Below are positions 38,357-49,983 of a DNA stretch of 64,000 nt, piece by piece. Position numbers and translations under genes: made by a program. The notes beneath the pieces are model-generated. The model had not been told where the DNA came from. It made no database searches and saw only the letters and a list, made by a program, of their open reading frames with translations. The DNA lies in NCBI GenBank assembly GCA_037575805.1, contig JAZHPD010000031.1:310001-374000 (forward strand). Direction: 5' to 3'. Every line of letters begins with the position of its first letter. Positions within the stretch are counted from its first letter, which is position 1. This DNA is from Lecanicillium sp. G3. Taxonomy: Eukaryota > Ascomycota > Sordariomycetes > Hypocreales > Cordycipitaceae.

Positions 38357-39465
38357 ATGTCTGTCTACGCCATGCCTCAACAACAAGCGTACATGTACGC
38401 TGTGCCTCAGCAGGCCGCTCCCAGACAGTACTCTACCCACGGAACCTCCAGCGCCTTCAGCTCCTCTGCTCTTCCCGACGAGGACTGGACCAAGATCTCC
38501 GACTTGGCTGAGCGCCGCAGAATCCAGAACCGCATTGCCCAGCGCAACTACCGTACGTCCAGCCGCGACACCAGAGCGTCCAGCAATCCGACCTACACCG
38601 GCCGCGAGACGCCCACCACTTCCGTTCAGACAGCCCACTAACTCTCTACAACAGGCAAGAAGCTCAAGCGCCGCCTGGAGGACCTCGAGCGCCGCGCCGG
38701 CTCTTCGGACGAGGGCGAGACTGACAAGGCTTCCGTCACCAGCCCTTCGAGCTCCAGCACCAGCAGCAACTCCAACAAGGTCACCAAGCGCACATCCACC
38801 AGCAAGTCGCCCAAGGCCGCCAAGGCCTCGACCGCCGCTGCCATCTCCATCCCCTCGAAGCCCGCCAATCAGTACTCGCCCTCTCTTGACGGCTCTGACG
38901 ACTTTGTCTTTGCCGGCTCCTTTGACGACCGCGAGCGTGGCCCTTCGCCGCCCATGTTCTCCTCGTACACCACCTCGTACCCTGCCCCCGACGACCTGCT
39001 TCTCCAGCCTTACGGAGCCACGGCACCATACCCTACCATCAGCGCCGGCGAGCCCTACGCTGCTAGCTACATGACCTCGTCGCTTCCCGGCGTCATGCCT
39101 TCTGCCACCCACTTCACCGATCCCTTCAAGCGTGAGAGCTTCTCGGGTGACGACGGCCTCGGCAGCTACTTCAACTACTCGTTTGGCCCCTCCGCTCTGG
39201 ACATGAGCCACTACAGCGCCTCTCCCAATGCCCCCAACGTGAGTCTGCCGAGACAGCACGTCGCCTATCCCTGAACGGGGACAGACGGCGGGTGCCCCCT
39301 CGTAGCCGCAAAGAGGTCAACATACTGATTCGGGGTTTGCTCCAGACTCCTCCTCTGTCACACTCTTTCGACTCGACAGCTTGCTCCGAGACTGGATTCG
39401 AGTACCCGACCACGCCGCTCTCCATGCCAGGTTCGCCCGGCATTATGGGACACCTCTCCCAGTAA
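38357..39465 (+). CDS. small bZIP transcription factor with short leucine zipper
   Basis: A nuclear DNA-binding regulator. The coding join is 38357-38552, 38655-39238, 39346-39465, giving 299 residues. Introns of 102 and 107 nt have GTACGT/CAG and GTGAGT/CAG ends. The basic region, residues about 52-76, reads RRRIQNRIAQRNYRKKLKRR and contains the bZIP signature Asn58-x2-Ala61-Gln62-x3-Arg66. Intron 1 splits the Arg66 codon, so the DNA-contact helix exists only after splicing. The zipper is unusually short: Leu69, Leu73 and Leu76, then a Ser-rich linker with no further heptad leucines. The remainder is Ser/Pro/Tyr-rich, as in activation domains, and ends in a Pro/Ser tail. This class is conserved in ascomycetes, but I cannot tie it to a named regulator. 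The ATG is in CACAACATG context. Confidence 0.93.
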
Positions 39466-40361
39466 ATGAATTCTCTTGTCGAATAAGACAATATTTCTAC
39501 AATTCACTTTATTGGGCGATTGGCGCACAGGGCAGCGTTGCTTTGTCTATATACCACCGCTTCCGCCTCGCTCTCCACTCCGCACACGCCCACATCTGAC
39601 TCTCGAATTGTCTCCCGAGGCGGGCAGCGACGCGACCCTGGTGCGCAATAATCTCGAATGAAGCAACACGGTTGGGTTTAAAAGACGGGGATACACAAGG
39701 CGTTTATTTTGGAAGAAGTACAGTCACTGGGAAGACTTGGGTTTGATATCTATTTTCTATTATTTGATTTTACACGATATATCTGGCATGGCGATTTTGA
39801 TTGGATTTTTATTCTGGAGATATTTTGACGACGGACATATATATTCTTTGGATTATATATACTGCTTGAAAGCAGGCACTGGCTTTTTTGCGCGCAAGAG
39901 GATTTTTGTTGTATTCTACGAATGTACGAAACTTTTTTTTCTTCACTTATTTGAGCGATCCGTTTGCGCGGAAAGCAGTTAGGGAATCTGAAGCACCTTA
40001 TTCTATACATTACTATGCATAAATCTTGTTGGTGACGTGCATGCTCGTAATGCTGAGATGAGCGTAGTGGCAGCTAGCGGTGCCGAAAATGCCTGATCGG
40101 CAAGGGCCAAGTGACGTGTGAAGGGGGGGCCAAACCTGGGTTGCTGCCGGCCAGGGTCTCGCTCGCGCGCGCGCGCCGGGCCCAGGCAGGGTCAAGTCCG
40201 AGGCGTAAAGGGCAAAGGGCGAAGAGCGATCAGCGACCAGCGCCGGCGGTAGCTGTAAATAGTGCCGACAGGTCCCTCGTGCCGTGCGAGGTGACGGAGA
40301 GGCTGAAAGAGTGGGTGGGCGGGCTGGCTGAGCGAACAAGGTGGTGGTGGTGTGGTTTACT

Positions 40362-40406
40362 TGTGTGTGCGTGTGTGCGTGTTGTGCGTGTGTGTGTGTG
40401 TGTGTG
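40362..40406. repeat. GT-rich microsatellite
   Basis: Imperfect GT dinucleotide run broken by GC and TTG steps. Confidence 0.9.
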
Positions 40407-41734
40407 GACGTCACCGCGCCTCACCTGAGTTCGCAAACGAACCACCCACTGAGGAAAGAGAGGTCAAGTGTTTCGGAGACGCTGTTTTCTTTTTCTTTTT
40501 GCCCATCATCTATTGTACTCGGGGTGAAGAATGATTCAAAGGGGCTTTTTGTTCGGGTTCGGATTGGGTGCGATGCCCGAATCATGCGCTGTGGGGGAGG
40601 GGGAGCAGCGAGCCTTGCTTGGTACGGAGGTACGGAGAGGTACAGGGGAGAGACGGAACTACCCATGCCCATGGGCTGCCCTTCCAACGGACTTGACGAG
40701 ACAGCAACGAGCAATGGGAGACGGAGACGGGCGGGCAAGGCGGTGGACGGACGAACGAGCTGAGCGAGGCCAGTGTACGGATGGGACTGGGGCTAGGAAC
40801 TCGCATGGTGAGTCCGTCTACTTGGACATGGCGCCTTTAGCTTTCTTTCTTTTCCCTTTTTTCCCCTCTACTTTCTGGATCTGGTTGAATCTATGAGTGA
40901 GGGGCGCTTTTCGCTCTTTGCAGCCTATTCGTTGTAAGAAGTGACCGTGGTGGAATGGGCCTAGTAAATCGGTCTCTTATTCTTCTCTTATTTATGCCTG
41001 TCTATTAATTAATCAAGAAAAATCACAATCCGTTCGCAACCCGCTTTAACAAAGACCAACTAGCGTAAAGAAAAGGGAGAACCAGCTTGGGAAGGGAAAA
41101 AATAAACCTCGCTGGTACATCGCTCGCCAGCCTCAGCTGGACGGGCTGCATGCACAAAGCCCCCCCCCAGGTGTTTTCCGTGCCGCCCACACCCTCCCTC
41201 TCTTATCGCTTCGGCTGGGTGGGCTGCTGAGACAGGCATGTGCTTCTCGGTAACCAGAAAATTCGTCTATTACGGAGCAGCTTTGATTGTGTGCGCGCAA
41301 CGCCATTCGACAAGAGAGAGACACACAGACAAAAAAAGTAAACTTGACCCAAGACGAGGCTGCGGCGATCGTCAACGTGGTTTGCGAAATGGAGCCGGGA
41401 AGTTTTGGGCAAAAAAAAAAAAAAAAGGACCATCTTGCCTGCTCTCGTAACTGGCAGCATGTTACGCATGAATGTCACCATTCTTCTGCTTCTCTCACTA
41501 GAAGGAAAAAGAGGGGCTCTTGAATATCCATACTGACTACTAACTAGTTACTTTGTCCTTTTGCGGGAAGTCATCGACACGAGCTAGACTACTGGTAACT
41601 AGCGAATTAGACCTCGAAGTAACCGAACCCAACCATTTCGTCGCATAGCATTGACCGGCAGCCTGATTCTTCTTTTTGAAATTGCTGCTTGTATACGCGG
41701 GTACTTGATTGAGCTTTTGGGTGGGCGTTCTGCA

Positions 41735-41754
41735 CCTCGTTCATTAGAACGAGG
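41735..41754. other. perfect 8-bp hairpin
   Basis: CCTCGTTC and GAACGAGG pair perfectly around the loop ATTA. No T-run follows and no gene adjoins, so a terminator role is not supported. Arms this short may arise by chance. Confidence 0.4.
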
Positions 41755-42302
41755 CTACTCAGCTGGATGCTCCCATCCCCCCCTTACCCTGTCTATACTA
41801 CAAAAAACGTTTTGCCAGGTAAGGCAGGGATATGGGAAGCAGCGCGACGCCCTTTGCTGGCGTCTCTATCTGCCGGAGGATTCGGCAGGCTTTGATCCAA
41901 ACAGGATTGAACGGAGACCGACGCGCGCTCCTTCTGGAGCATGGAGATGGAGGGCCCATGTGCGCAGGACCATCAGCCCCCCGCCTGAATCCAATATCCC
42001 CATATTCCTCCCTTCAGCTGAGAAGTCAAAGGACGAATTGCGACTGCCGTTGCGTAATTGCGGGCAACGGCTGCGTTATCCCTTTTTTTGACGCTCATTG
42101 ACTATTGGTATCGCTCGACCGAGGCTGCCTGCTGCGCATCTCGCCTCGCCTGACGGGGTCCCTTTGTCCTTGGGCTTCTTTTCTGCGTCTCTCGTCTGCC
42201 CGCATCGGATAGCCGGAGAAGCGGCGCGCAACAAAACACCGAATTAGTTGGTTAATCAAACCATCTAGCCTCGTGGGATCAATCGTGGTGGAGGGGGCGT
42301 GC

Positions 42303-42324
42303 GTGTGTGTGTGTGTGTGTGTGT
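42303..42324. repeat. GT dinucleotide microsatellite
   Basis: Eleven perfect GT units. Confidence 0.9.
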
Positions 42325-42813
42325 TTCCCGCGACGAAAAGAAAGTTGCGATTCCAAAGGGCGCAACGTTTTCTTCAAAAAAAGAAAGATGCCTAACTAAT
42401 GATCTAATTCAATCTGCCTTGCGGACCTTCTGCACGGTGAGCATATCCCGGCAACCGGGTGAAAAAGAGAGTTGGGCAAGCAGGAAAAGAAAATGAACGG
42501 TAAACTTGGTACTGAAGCCCGGGGCTAAGACGAAATCCCGGAGTGTTTCCCTTCATTTTCCAGCATCTATGGCGTTCAACTGGCGGGAATCTTGGCGGTT
42601 TTTTCTTTACCACATCTTATCCACACTTGGACATTCATTATACCTTTTCCCCCAGCGTACTTCACCTCTCGGCTCGTTTCTCAACGGGCTGGGCGAGCCT
42701 TGTCACTCACTGGTGCGCGTTTCGGCGAGCACCCGGAGTCGCAAGCCACCGAGTAACTACGTCGACAAGCCAACGTCTGCCCAACGGGAGAGCCTCACAG
42801 CAGCACACGTACC

Positions 42814-42858
42814 GCAACGCAACGCAACGCAACGCAATGCAATGCAATGCAATGTAAC
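42814..42858. repeat. GCAAC/GCAAT pentanucleotide repeat
   Basis: Four GCAAC units are followed by four GCAAT units and one GTAAC unit. The clean switch suggests a point change that then spread by slippage. Confidence 0.95.
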
Positions 42859-43233
42859 AGGCGGCTAGATTCTTAGCCCTGTCGCTGCTGCCTGAATGGC
42901 TTCCCAAAAGAGAGAGAGCGAGAGAGTAAAAAAAAGACACCGGTGGGCCGGCTTGCTCATCATCTGTACAGCCGGAGCCCCCCGATTCAAACAGGGTGTC
43001 TGTATTAGCCGGCTCAACTGTCGCCAGCCTCCTCAAGCCCACCGCCGACCGGCTCCCTAAAAAGGAGAACCCGCCGCCGCCTCGTTCATCATGATTCCGG
43101 GCAGCCAGCCGTTTTGCTGCCCCTGGGGCTGGAGGACAAATAGGCAGCGACCTACATGGCAGTGGCGGTCGTCTGTCGTTGGCGGCCAAATCGAGTAATC
43201 GCCGGGGCGGCGATTACGGGGCGGCGCCGGCAA

Positions 43234-43253
43234 ACACACACACACACACACAC
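43234..43253. repeat. CA dinucleotide microsatellite
   Basis: Ten perfect AC/CA units in GC-rich surroundings. Confidence 0.9.
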
Positions 43254-44092
43254 GCTACCTCGGGGCGGCGGGCTGAGAGGGAGATAAAAGTCTCACCCCG
43301 TGGAGATCTGTACGAGAAATGGCGGAATTCGTATATGGAGGGCGCAACTGATGGGTTTAACAAAAAAAAATTACAAAAAAAGAACAGAGGAGGGGGTGTG
43401 GGCGCGAAACCGGACAAAAGAAGAGATGCGCCACCGTGTTGGTGCCGCGATCGCAAAGATGAGACGTAATAGGACACAACTTTGAGGTCGTGAATTTCGA
43501 ATTGAAATGAACGAATTGAAGTAAACGAATTAAACGAAGCTACAGAATTTTTGTAAATATTTTTTTCGGTATCCCCTTGTTCAATTGTTCTGAGACGAGT
43601 GGCTTGGTGGTTATACAGCTTCCCGCAAGTGCCCGAGCTGTCTCGGCGCGCGCGACCGCAAAGCAAGACATGATTGTAGACGGTAAACGATTAAACGATC
43701 AGACGAGATTAAGGCGTTGAATCTGTAAACGAGTTGAACTCAAAGAACGAGGCTATTCTCTGTTACAACTACAATTTGTGTTTGCCAGGGCTGGGTAGGG
43801 TGACTGTGCATACCAGCCCTGCTGTCCGCAAGTTTGGAGGGGAAAAATGCCCCGGGAGCAAGGCGTTGCAGGGCGTTGCAGGGCGCCGACTACAGCGCTC
43901 ACAGCACTGTACGGCACTGCCAGACACACTGAAAAGCACGCACTGTAAGCCACGCTTGCGGGCTCTGCCTGTAGTTATATACACCCCCTCTGTGTCCCCC
44001 AGCCGAGAGCCTGCTTTCCGCATGTTGTTGGGGTCTGCATACAAGGCTTTTTTGCGCTCTTTAACAATCCTTCGGTAAAGGGAAGCATCTCA

Positions 44093-45157
44093 TTGGTTTC
44101 CTTGAACAATTCTTCATGTACGGAATCAGGCAAAAAACCGTCGTCGACTTGGCAAATCTCAAAGTGTCCGGGCCAGTCGGCCAGCCCACGATGGCGCCGC
44201 CGCCCGAGAGTGGCCAGGCCGCGACGACGCACCCTGCACTCCCTTCAGCCACAAAGACACGCATCTCGACGAAAGCAAGAAACACTCCCGGGTGCGAAAG
44301 AAAAACACCTCATGGGATCCCAAGCTGTCCCCGTGCCCTCATTACTTGACGTCCGCCCATTTCCATGGGCCGTTGGGGAACACACACCCCTCTCTTACAT
44401 CGGGGGCCACCGCCCGCCGCCGCTGCCTCTTTCGTTTGAGCGGCCTTTTTCGACGCCACGGCAAAACGCCAGAAGCAGAATGATGCCGAAAACAGGCCCC
44501 TCGCTTTTGCTTGTGATTTGGAATACCACGCCCTCTTCTTCTCTGCTTTGGGACTTCGGTCAACAGGTCGTTGAGGAAGGGGGTGCCGGAGAGGGGAGGG
44601 ACTTTGTGTGTAGTTGCCGGCTGGTGCGGTGTTGTTTGTGGTTGTTGCACGTTGCTCGCTATTTCGTTGCCTTATTGGGAACTTTGCTACTAAACTATGG
44701 AATTGCTTTCGCTCACCGATACGTGCAACTCACCACCCATCGCCTTATGCAGCGTCGTGGATATGGGCTGCATAATACAGTATCCCATGCCGGCAATGCT
44801 CGGATGTCACTGAATCTGCCAAGCACGCCTGCCGTCGCAACGCAGTGGCACATGGACCGAAGAGAGTCTACAGAAGAGTTATTACAAAAGAACAAGAGAG
44901 GGGGTGTGCATCTGCCATTCCTGCATCCTGCAATCACGACTTGCTTCCCCCCATTCGGCTTTCGCGCCGTGGCTGGCCCTCCCCAAGCCACTGGCGTGCG
45001 CGCCGTACATATACAACGTAACAGCGAACAATCGCACACACACATGATCCGTTATCAAGGCCCTCGAGGAGTTCGGGGAGCAGCGGATGCCTACCTGTAC
45101 TCGTCTGCACCACCAGACACACAAGAAAGACGGGCGACCGCCTCTCGCCGAAAGTAG
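44093..45157 (+). other. long open frame of doubtful coding status
   Basis: A frame of 354 residues is open from a TTG; its first in-frame ATG is at 44312, leaving 281 residues. It has no recognisable domain. A hydrophobic patch (CCLWLLHVARYFVALLGTLL) could be one membrane helix, but the rest is Arg/Pro/Ser-rich and looks like random translation. Length is the only positive evidence. Confidence 0.15.
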
Positions 45158-48100
45158 TAAATAGACAGACACCGGACCGCCGTGGCTTGCAGTAGCTGGC
45201 GCCCCCCTGGCCACCAGAGAACGGTACCCGACACGCCCGACTCTCTGTCTATAGACACCGCACACCCGGCGTCGAACTTTTTAGTAATGAGGCCCCAGCA
45301 CAAAAGTGCAATTGCGCAAGGCAAAAAAGAAAAACGAGCAATACGTACGCCTCTCGCAGCTACAAGGAAAGGGGGCCCTGTCCGCCGTTCTGCTCGGGTT
45401 TTGCAAGGTTCTTTGTTGTCATTATAAATCATGTCCGTCGTTCTTGGAAGGAGGACACCGCAAAAAACCGTTTGTCCACACCGGGTTTCGGGGGAACCAT
45501 TCAAAAGCTTGGCCCTAAATTACAGTTCTCACCTCCCCGGGTAGCCACGCCGGTATCCCTGTCTAGACGGGACGCCTCGCAAGAAAAATTCGGCCCCCTT
45601 TCATTTCAAGCTGGATGATCGCCAGGGTTCCTTCTCTGGCTACACTGTAAAGCCAAACGGGATACGCAGTACCTGACTTTTCTTCACGCATTGCGACCAT
45701 GGCTTCAGTTCACAGCATTGGGGGGTTGGGCTGAAATTTTTCCCGCTGTGCTCGGCAGCACGCCGAAGTCGGACTCGGCCGGGGTGGGTTTTGTTCAATG
45801 CCGCAAGGAATCCGAATTCCCAGTTCCCAATTTTCTCCTCGCCTTTACTGCCCAAGTAAAACGGTCCTACCTGCCTTAGATTAAAGGACGAAATAAAAGT
45901 AATGGGGTTCAGTAATAGCTCATGTTGGAAAGTGGGCGTGCAGTGGCCAAGGAACTTGCCCGGGCGCTTGTGTCCTTTTCGGGGCCGAGAGCGAAAAGTC
46001 ACGGCCGAGACGGAGCATGCCCATTGCCCGAGCCGACGAATCGGCAAAACCAGCTCATCTCGCTGTCGTTCCAACCGGGCTCTACCCGTTAAAGAATGGA
46101 GCAAGCAAAAAAGATTTTCTGTCTTTTTCTTGATCCATTCACCCTTGCGGTTTCAATAGCGTAAAAGAAAGAACTGAATTTCGCCTTAGACACATTGCGG
46201 ATTTAAAAAAAAAAAAAAACGCCATGGCGTGGTCGTCTGCTGGGGGTCCGAAAAGACGGAGAAAGCCACTAGAGATAAGACGTGCTATTCAGCTCCCGTA
46301 GTTAGTACCTACATTCTACAGTAGCGAGGAGGAGCAATTCATGCAGTACCAGTAGGAGAAATAGATAAAGAACCTTCCAAAAAGAGATTCTTCGCGACAA
46401 ATCACAAGTGATGCATGCGTTATTGCTCTCTCCGGGCAGACACGGAGTAGCGACAATCCCTGTTCGACTTTTCCTGGACCTGGCCTCTTCCGCGGGCCGC
46501 TTGTGACTAAAAAGTGGCCTCTCTTCATGCCGGCACTCACTTTTAATCCATCCTGCACTTTTGTCCCGGAAGGTGGAGTTTCACGACAAAAAGACCAAGG
46601 CATTTTGAACAATTGGGGGAGTGTGCATATCCTGCGCCCGGTGGGTTTGTGCTGGAGCTGCGCCGCCCGGTTGTTCGTCGTTTGGATATCTACTGGCTCG
46701 CATTCGGACCGGGGGGCGTGCGTGCGTGCGTGCCGCCCCCGTGAATGTCGCTGCTTTCTCCATTTTGGCTTGTGAAGGAAGGGCTGCTGTGGAGAGGGAG
46801 TGTGGGAGTGCGGGAGTGCGAAGATGTGTAACTAAATGCCGGCCGGAGGCAATCTATGGCGCGCGCGGCAAGGCCTAGGAAAGTAATACCGGCATCTCTT
46901 TTCTTTTCCCCTATGCTCTTGTCTGTGATGGCGGCGGCGGGAAATGGCAAGTTGAATCAAAGGGTTTGAATTTTCGGAGACTTCTTTTGCCGAATGAGGA
47001 TGTCGTACGCGAGGAGTTTGTGCGGTTGCTTTGAGTGGCGGGAGCACTATATCGGTGTGGTGCGGGAGTGACGACATCGGATCTTGCATCAGCAGTAACT
47101 ACCAAGAAGGCTGCGGCTCAGATGTTAGCCTGCAAAGCGAGCCTTATTGTATACTATAGCCCGTCTTACAGTGTACGATGTAAGATTTCAATCTGGTACG
47201 ATGCGTCAGCATTGTATTGGCAGTAATAGCCTTAATACTGCTTATTGTCTTCTACTGTTAGATTGCATTCACGATCGTCAGCTCGCAAAGCTGTCGACGA
47301 CATCGTCGTGGTCTCAAGTTGCCTGCCGGATCAATCTTGTGATTAGTTAGCCTTTTACGCGAAAAAAGACGCGGGCCATCCTTCCAATCTCCATGCGCGG
47401 AGCAAGTCAAATCCCTCCAAGGCAGCTCGTGTATTTAACATCCCGCCCTTCCACCACCACCAGCACGTGGTGCCGTGCTCGCCCAACACTGGAAGAACGA
47501 GCAAATGAGTCCCTCGACTTCCTGCGAAAGCTTCACCCCGTCTCGCCCGGCGTTCTTCCGCATCCAATCTGGCAAATCGGAAAATGCTGACCCGGATGGA
47601 TGGAGAGGACGGGGCGGGGATCAACGCAATGCACCCAGAGGCCTTTCTTGTGACTATAGAGTTTGGCTCGGCCGCGGCGCGACACGATACCACCACCGAG
47701 TTTCTTCATGTACTCCGAGATGGAGTGGCCGCCCCCATAAAACTTATTCCTGTTTAGACATCTCTTTTCTTCCTTGCCCTTCTTTTTGTAATTCTATTTT
47801 GCGTATTTGCTTTTTTTTTTTCAACTATTCTGCTTCCATTTGTTGCCGGCCGGCAACGCAGCCCAAGATGGAGGGGGCGTGTGGGCAGAACGTGCCATTT
47901 CAACGTCGCATCGCTGCATCTGGGGGCTAGTTGCGACACAAGTTATACATTCACTGATCAGTATCTAAAGCAAGACCCGAATTGACCCCCACGGCAGGAT
48001 TGTGAGTTCGGAATCGGAAAAGGAAAGAGAATAAAGGCATCTTCTCGCGGAGATGAATGAAGTCCGAACAGCGAGAAACGCTGCGTGACACGCCAGCAAA

Positions 48101-48735
48101 CTCGGTTTCCGTCTGGAATCGACAAACGTCACATCCATCCGTCCATCCATGTTGCTCTCCTGCACCATGCCCTCCGCTAACGACTAGTCCGAAGAGAAAG
48201 TATGGACAGCCCAGGCACAAGTGACAGATCAGTGGACGGATTGGATGCAATGCGACATGGGGTTCGGGGGCCAGGGCAGGTCTTGACGCTACAGAAATGG
48301 GGGTAGCGAAGCTCCTTCGAAGCTATACCGTCTCGAGGGCTAGTGCTGCAGCATCGTCTCGCCTCTGCTGCGACACTGTGGCGGGCTCGATGGGAGGCAG
48401 GCGGGCTCTGGGGTGGGAAGTTTGAGCCGGAAAAATTTTGCCCTTCTTGACTGTCGCCCTTCGACCGGGTGTTTCTTAGGTAATTGGTTCTTTGTAGGAT
48501 TCGGGATGGTCTGGAAAACTCCGGGCGTTGAAGGATCACCGTGGAGCAACGTGTATGTCCTGGCCAGCCCAGCCGTGACGATATCGACCGCGAGCCATCG
48601 TTGGGGTTCAGTAGTTAGAGGACTAACTTAGCTTGGCTAGGCATGGAAATAGCTGCTCTTGCCCGCCTCTTGGGCTTGCGGTATCCCCGAATGTTGGACC
48701 GGGACTTTGTCTCAATGGAGCTCGCGCGCGCCAGT

Positions 48736-48760
48736 CACACACACACACACACACACACAC
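48736..48760. repeat. CA dinucleotide microsatellite
   Basis: About twelve perfect CA units, preceded by alternating GC. Confidence 0.9.
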
Positions 48761-49983
48761 TAACACTACTACGGCGTGCATGGTGTCGGTGTCCTATTCC
48801 ATGCCGGCAGTGGCCATTCATCTTGTCTTTTTTGGATCACAATGTAACCACATCGTGCTTGTCCTTTGTGCCTCTTCGTGACAGCCCATCACGGTCTTAG
48901 TCCCTGGCTGCATTGAGCAGCCCGGCAAGTCACCGAGTTTCAGGAACGATTTCGCTCGCGCTAGAAATGCGACGGAGGCGTGCCACTATGCTGCCTTCCT
49001 GTAATAGTTAATGCACGTGTAGATGGGACATGCATCAGGTCAATACCCAGTGCGACGGGTGCTCTTTGCTTTTTCTGGTCGTGCGGCCTGTAGCAGTGTC
49101 TGAGTACGCGAACCTCATCACGATTCCGAGCCCTTTCTGCCCCCGCCTCCCCCGGCCTTTCATGCATTCGATGAACGTGATCTTTAGATATTGCTTGATT
49201 GATTAATGAAGGATCCTACCTGATACACCGGTGTAAGCCATTGTCCCCCAGTATCACCGAACGCCGCCGTGGGCTTGCATCTGCTTGCTCCGGCCAGCCC
49301 ACCACACCCCCCCCCCCCTCCTCCGTTTGTCAAAACTTGACTTTTCGACTTCCCCAGTCGAGGCGACACCACCCCCCAAGACACAAGGGCAGTGAATGCG
49401 ATTTTTCGGTCTCTTGATTCAGGAACTGCGTCTTGGCGGGGAATGTCTCTACCGGGCGCCACGCTGTCACGATGCATTAGCGTGTGATACAGTGTTCTTC
49501 GGTGTCGAGTTCGCGCTCGGTTGAGCTGTGTGTGTCGTGGGGTAATGTGCAAGTCGTGAGGAAGGACGGGAGAAACACCAAGAAATCGAATTGGTGATGG
49601 TAAAGTGGAAGATGAAGCTGTATTTGTAAAACGTAGTCTTTTTTTTCCGCCTTTGTGTCACACGTAGAACCGTTTCGTGGCAGTCGATCCTGACAGCTGT
49701 CGGAGCACGATCCGCAGGCGGTATCGTCTCGATCGCGCGAGTTCCCCGCCATCTCCGCAGATCTCGCGGTGAGCGAACACCAAAGCAAACAAAGCGCCCC
49801 AAATCGACGACATCATACCTACACAGTCAGCTGTCTGAAATTGATCCCAAACGCTCTCATACGTATAACTTTCCAAATCCGCAAGATACCCAAAGCCAAC
49901 TGTAAATTCCTCAACTGTACTGCAGACAAAAACCGCGGCCGTCTCACGCTCTCAAATACATCAAATCAGCGTCGTCGCAAACA

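Larger units (their letters stand above)
39466..49983. other. second gene-poor region, 3' of the bZIP gene
   Basis: About 10.5 kb without a recognisable gene. The first 500 bp are AT-rich bZIP 3' flank. Later it is rich in simple repeats: GT runs at 40362-40406 and 42303-42324, a pentanucleotide repeat at 42814-42858, CA runs at 43234-43253 and 48736-48760, A runs at 41411-41426 and 46205-46218, and C runs near 41160 and 49305. A small hairpin is at 41735-41754. One long open frame lies at 44093-45157. I saw no transposon domain or RNA gene. Confidence 0.7.

Noticed and set aside
38256..39259. Frames of 272 (+) and 307 (-) codons over the bZIP gene
   Set aside because: They are shadows of the real exons, which show the bZIP signature, splice sites and correct start.
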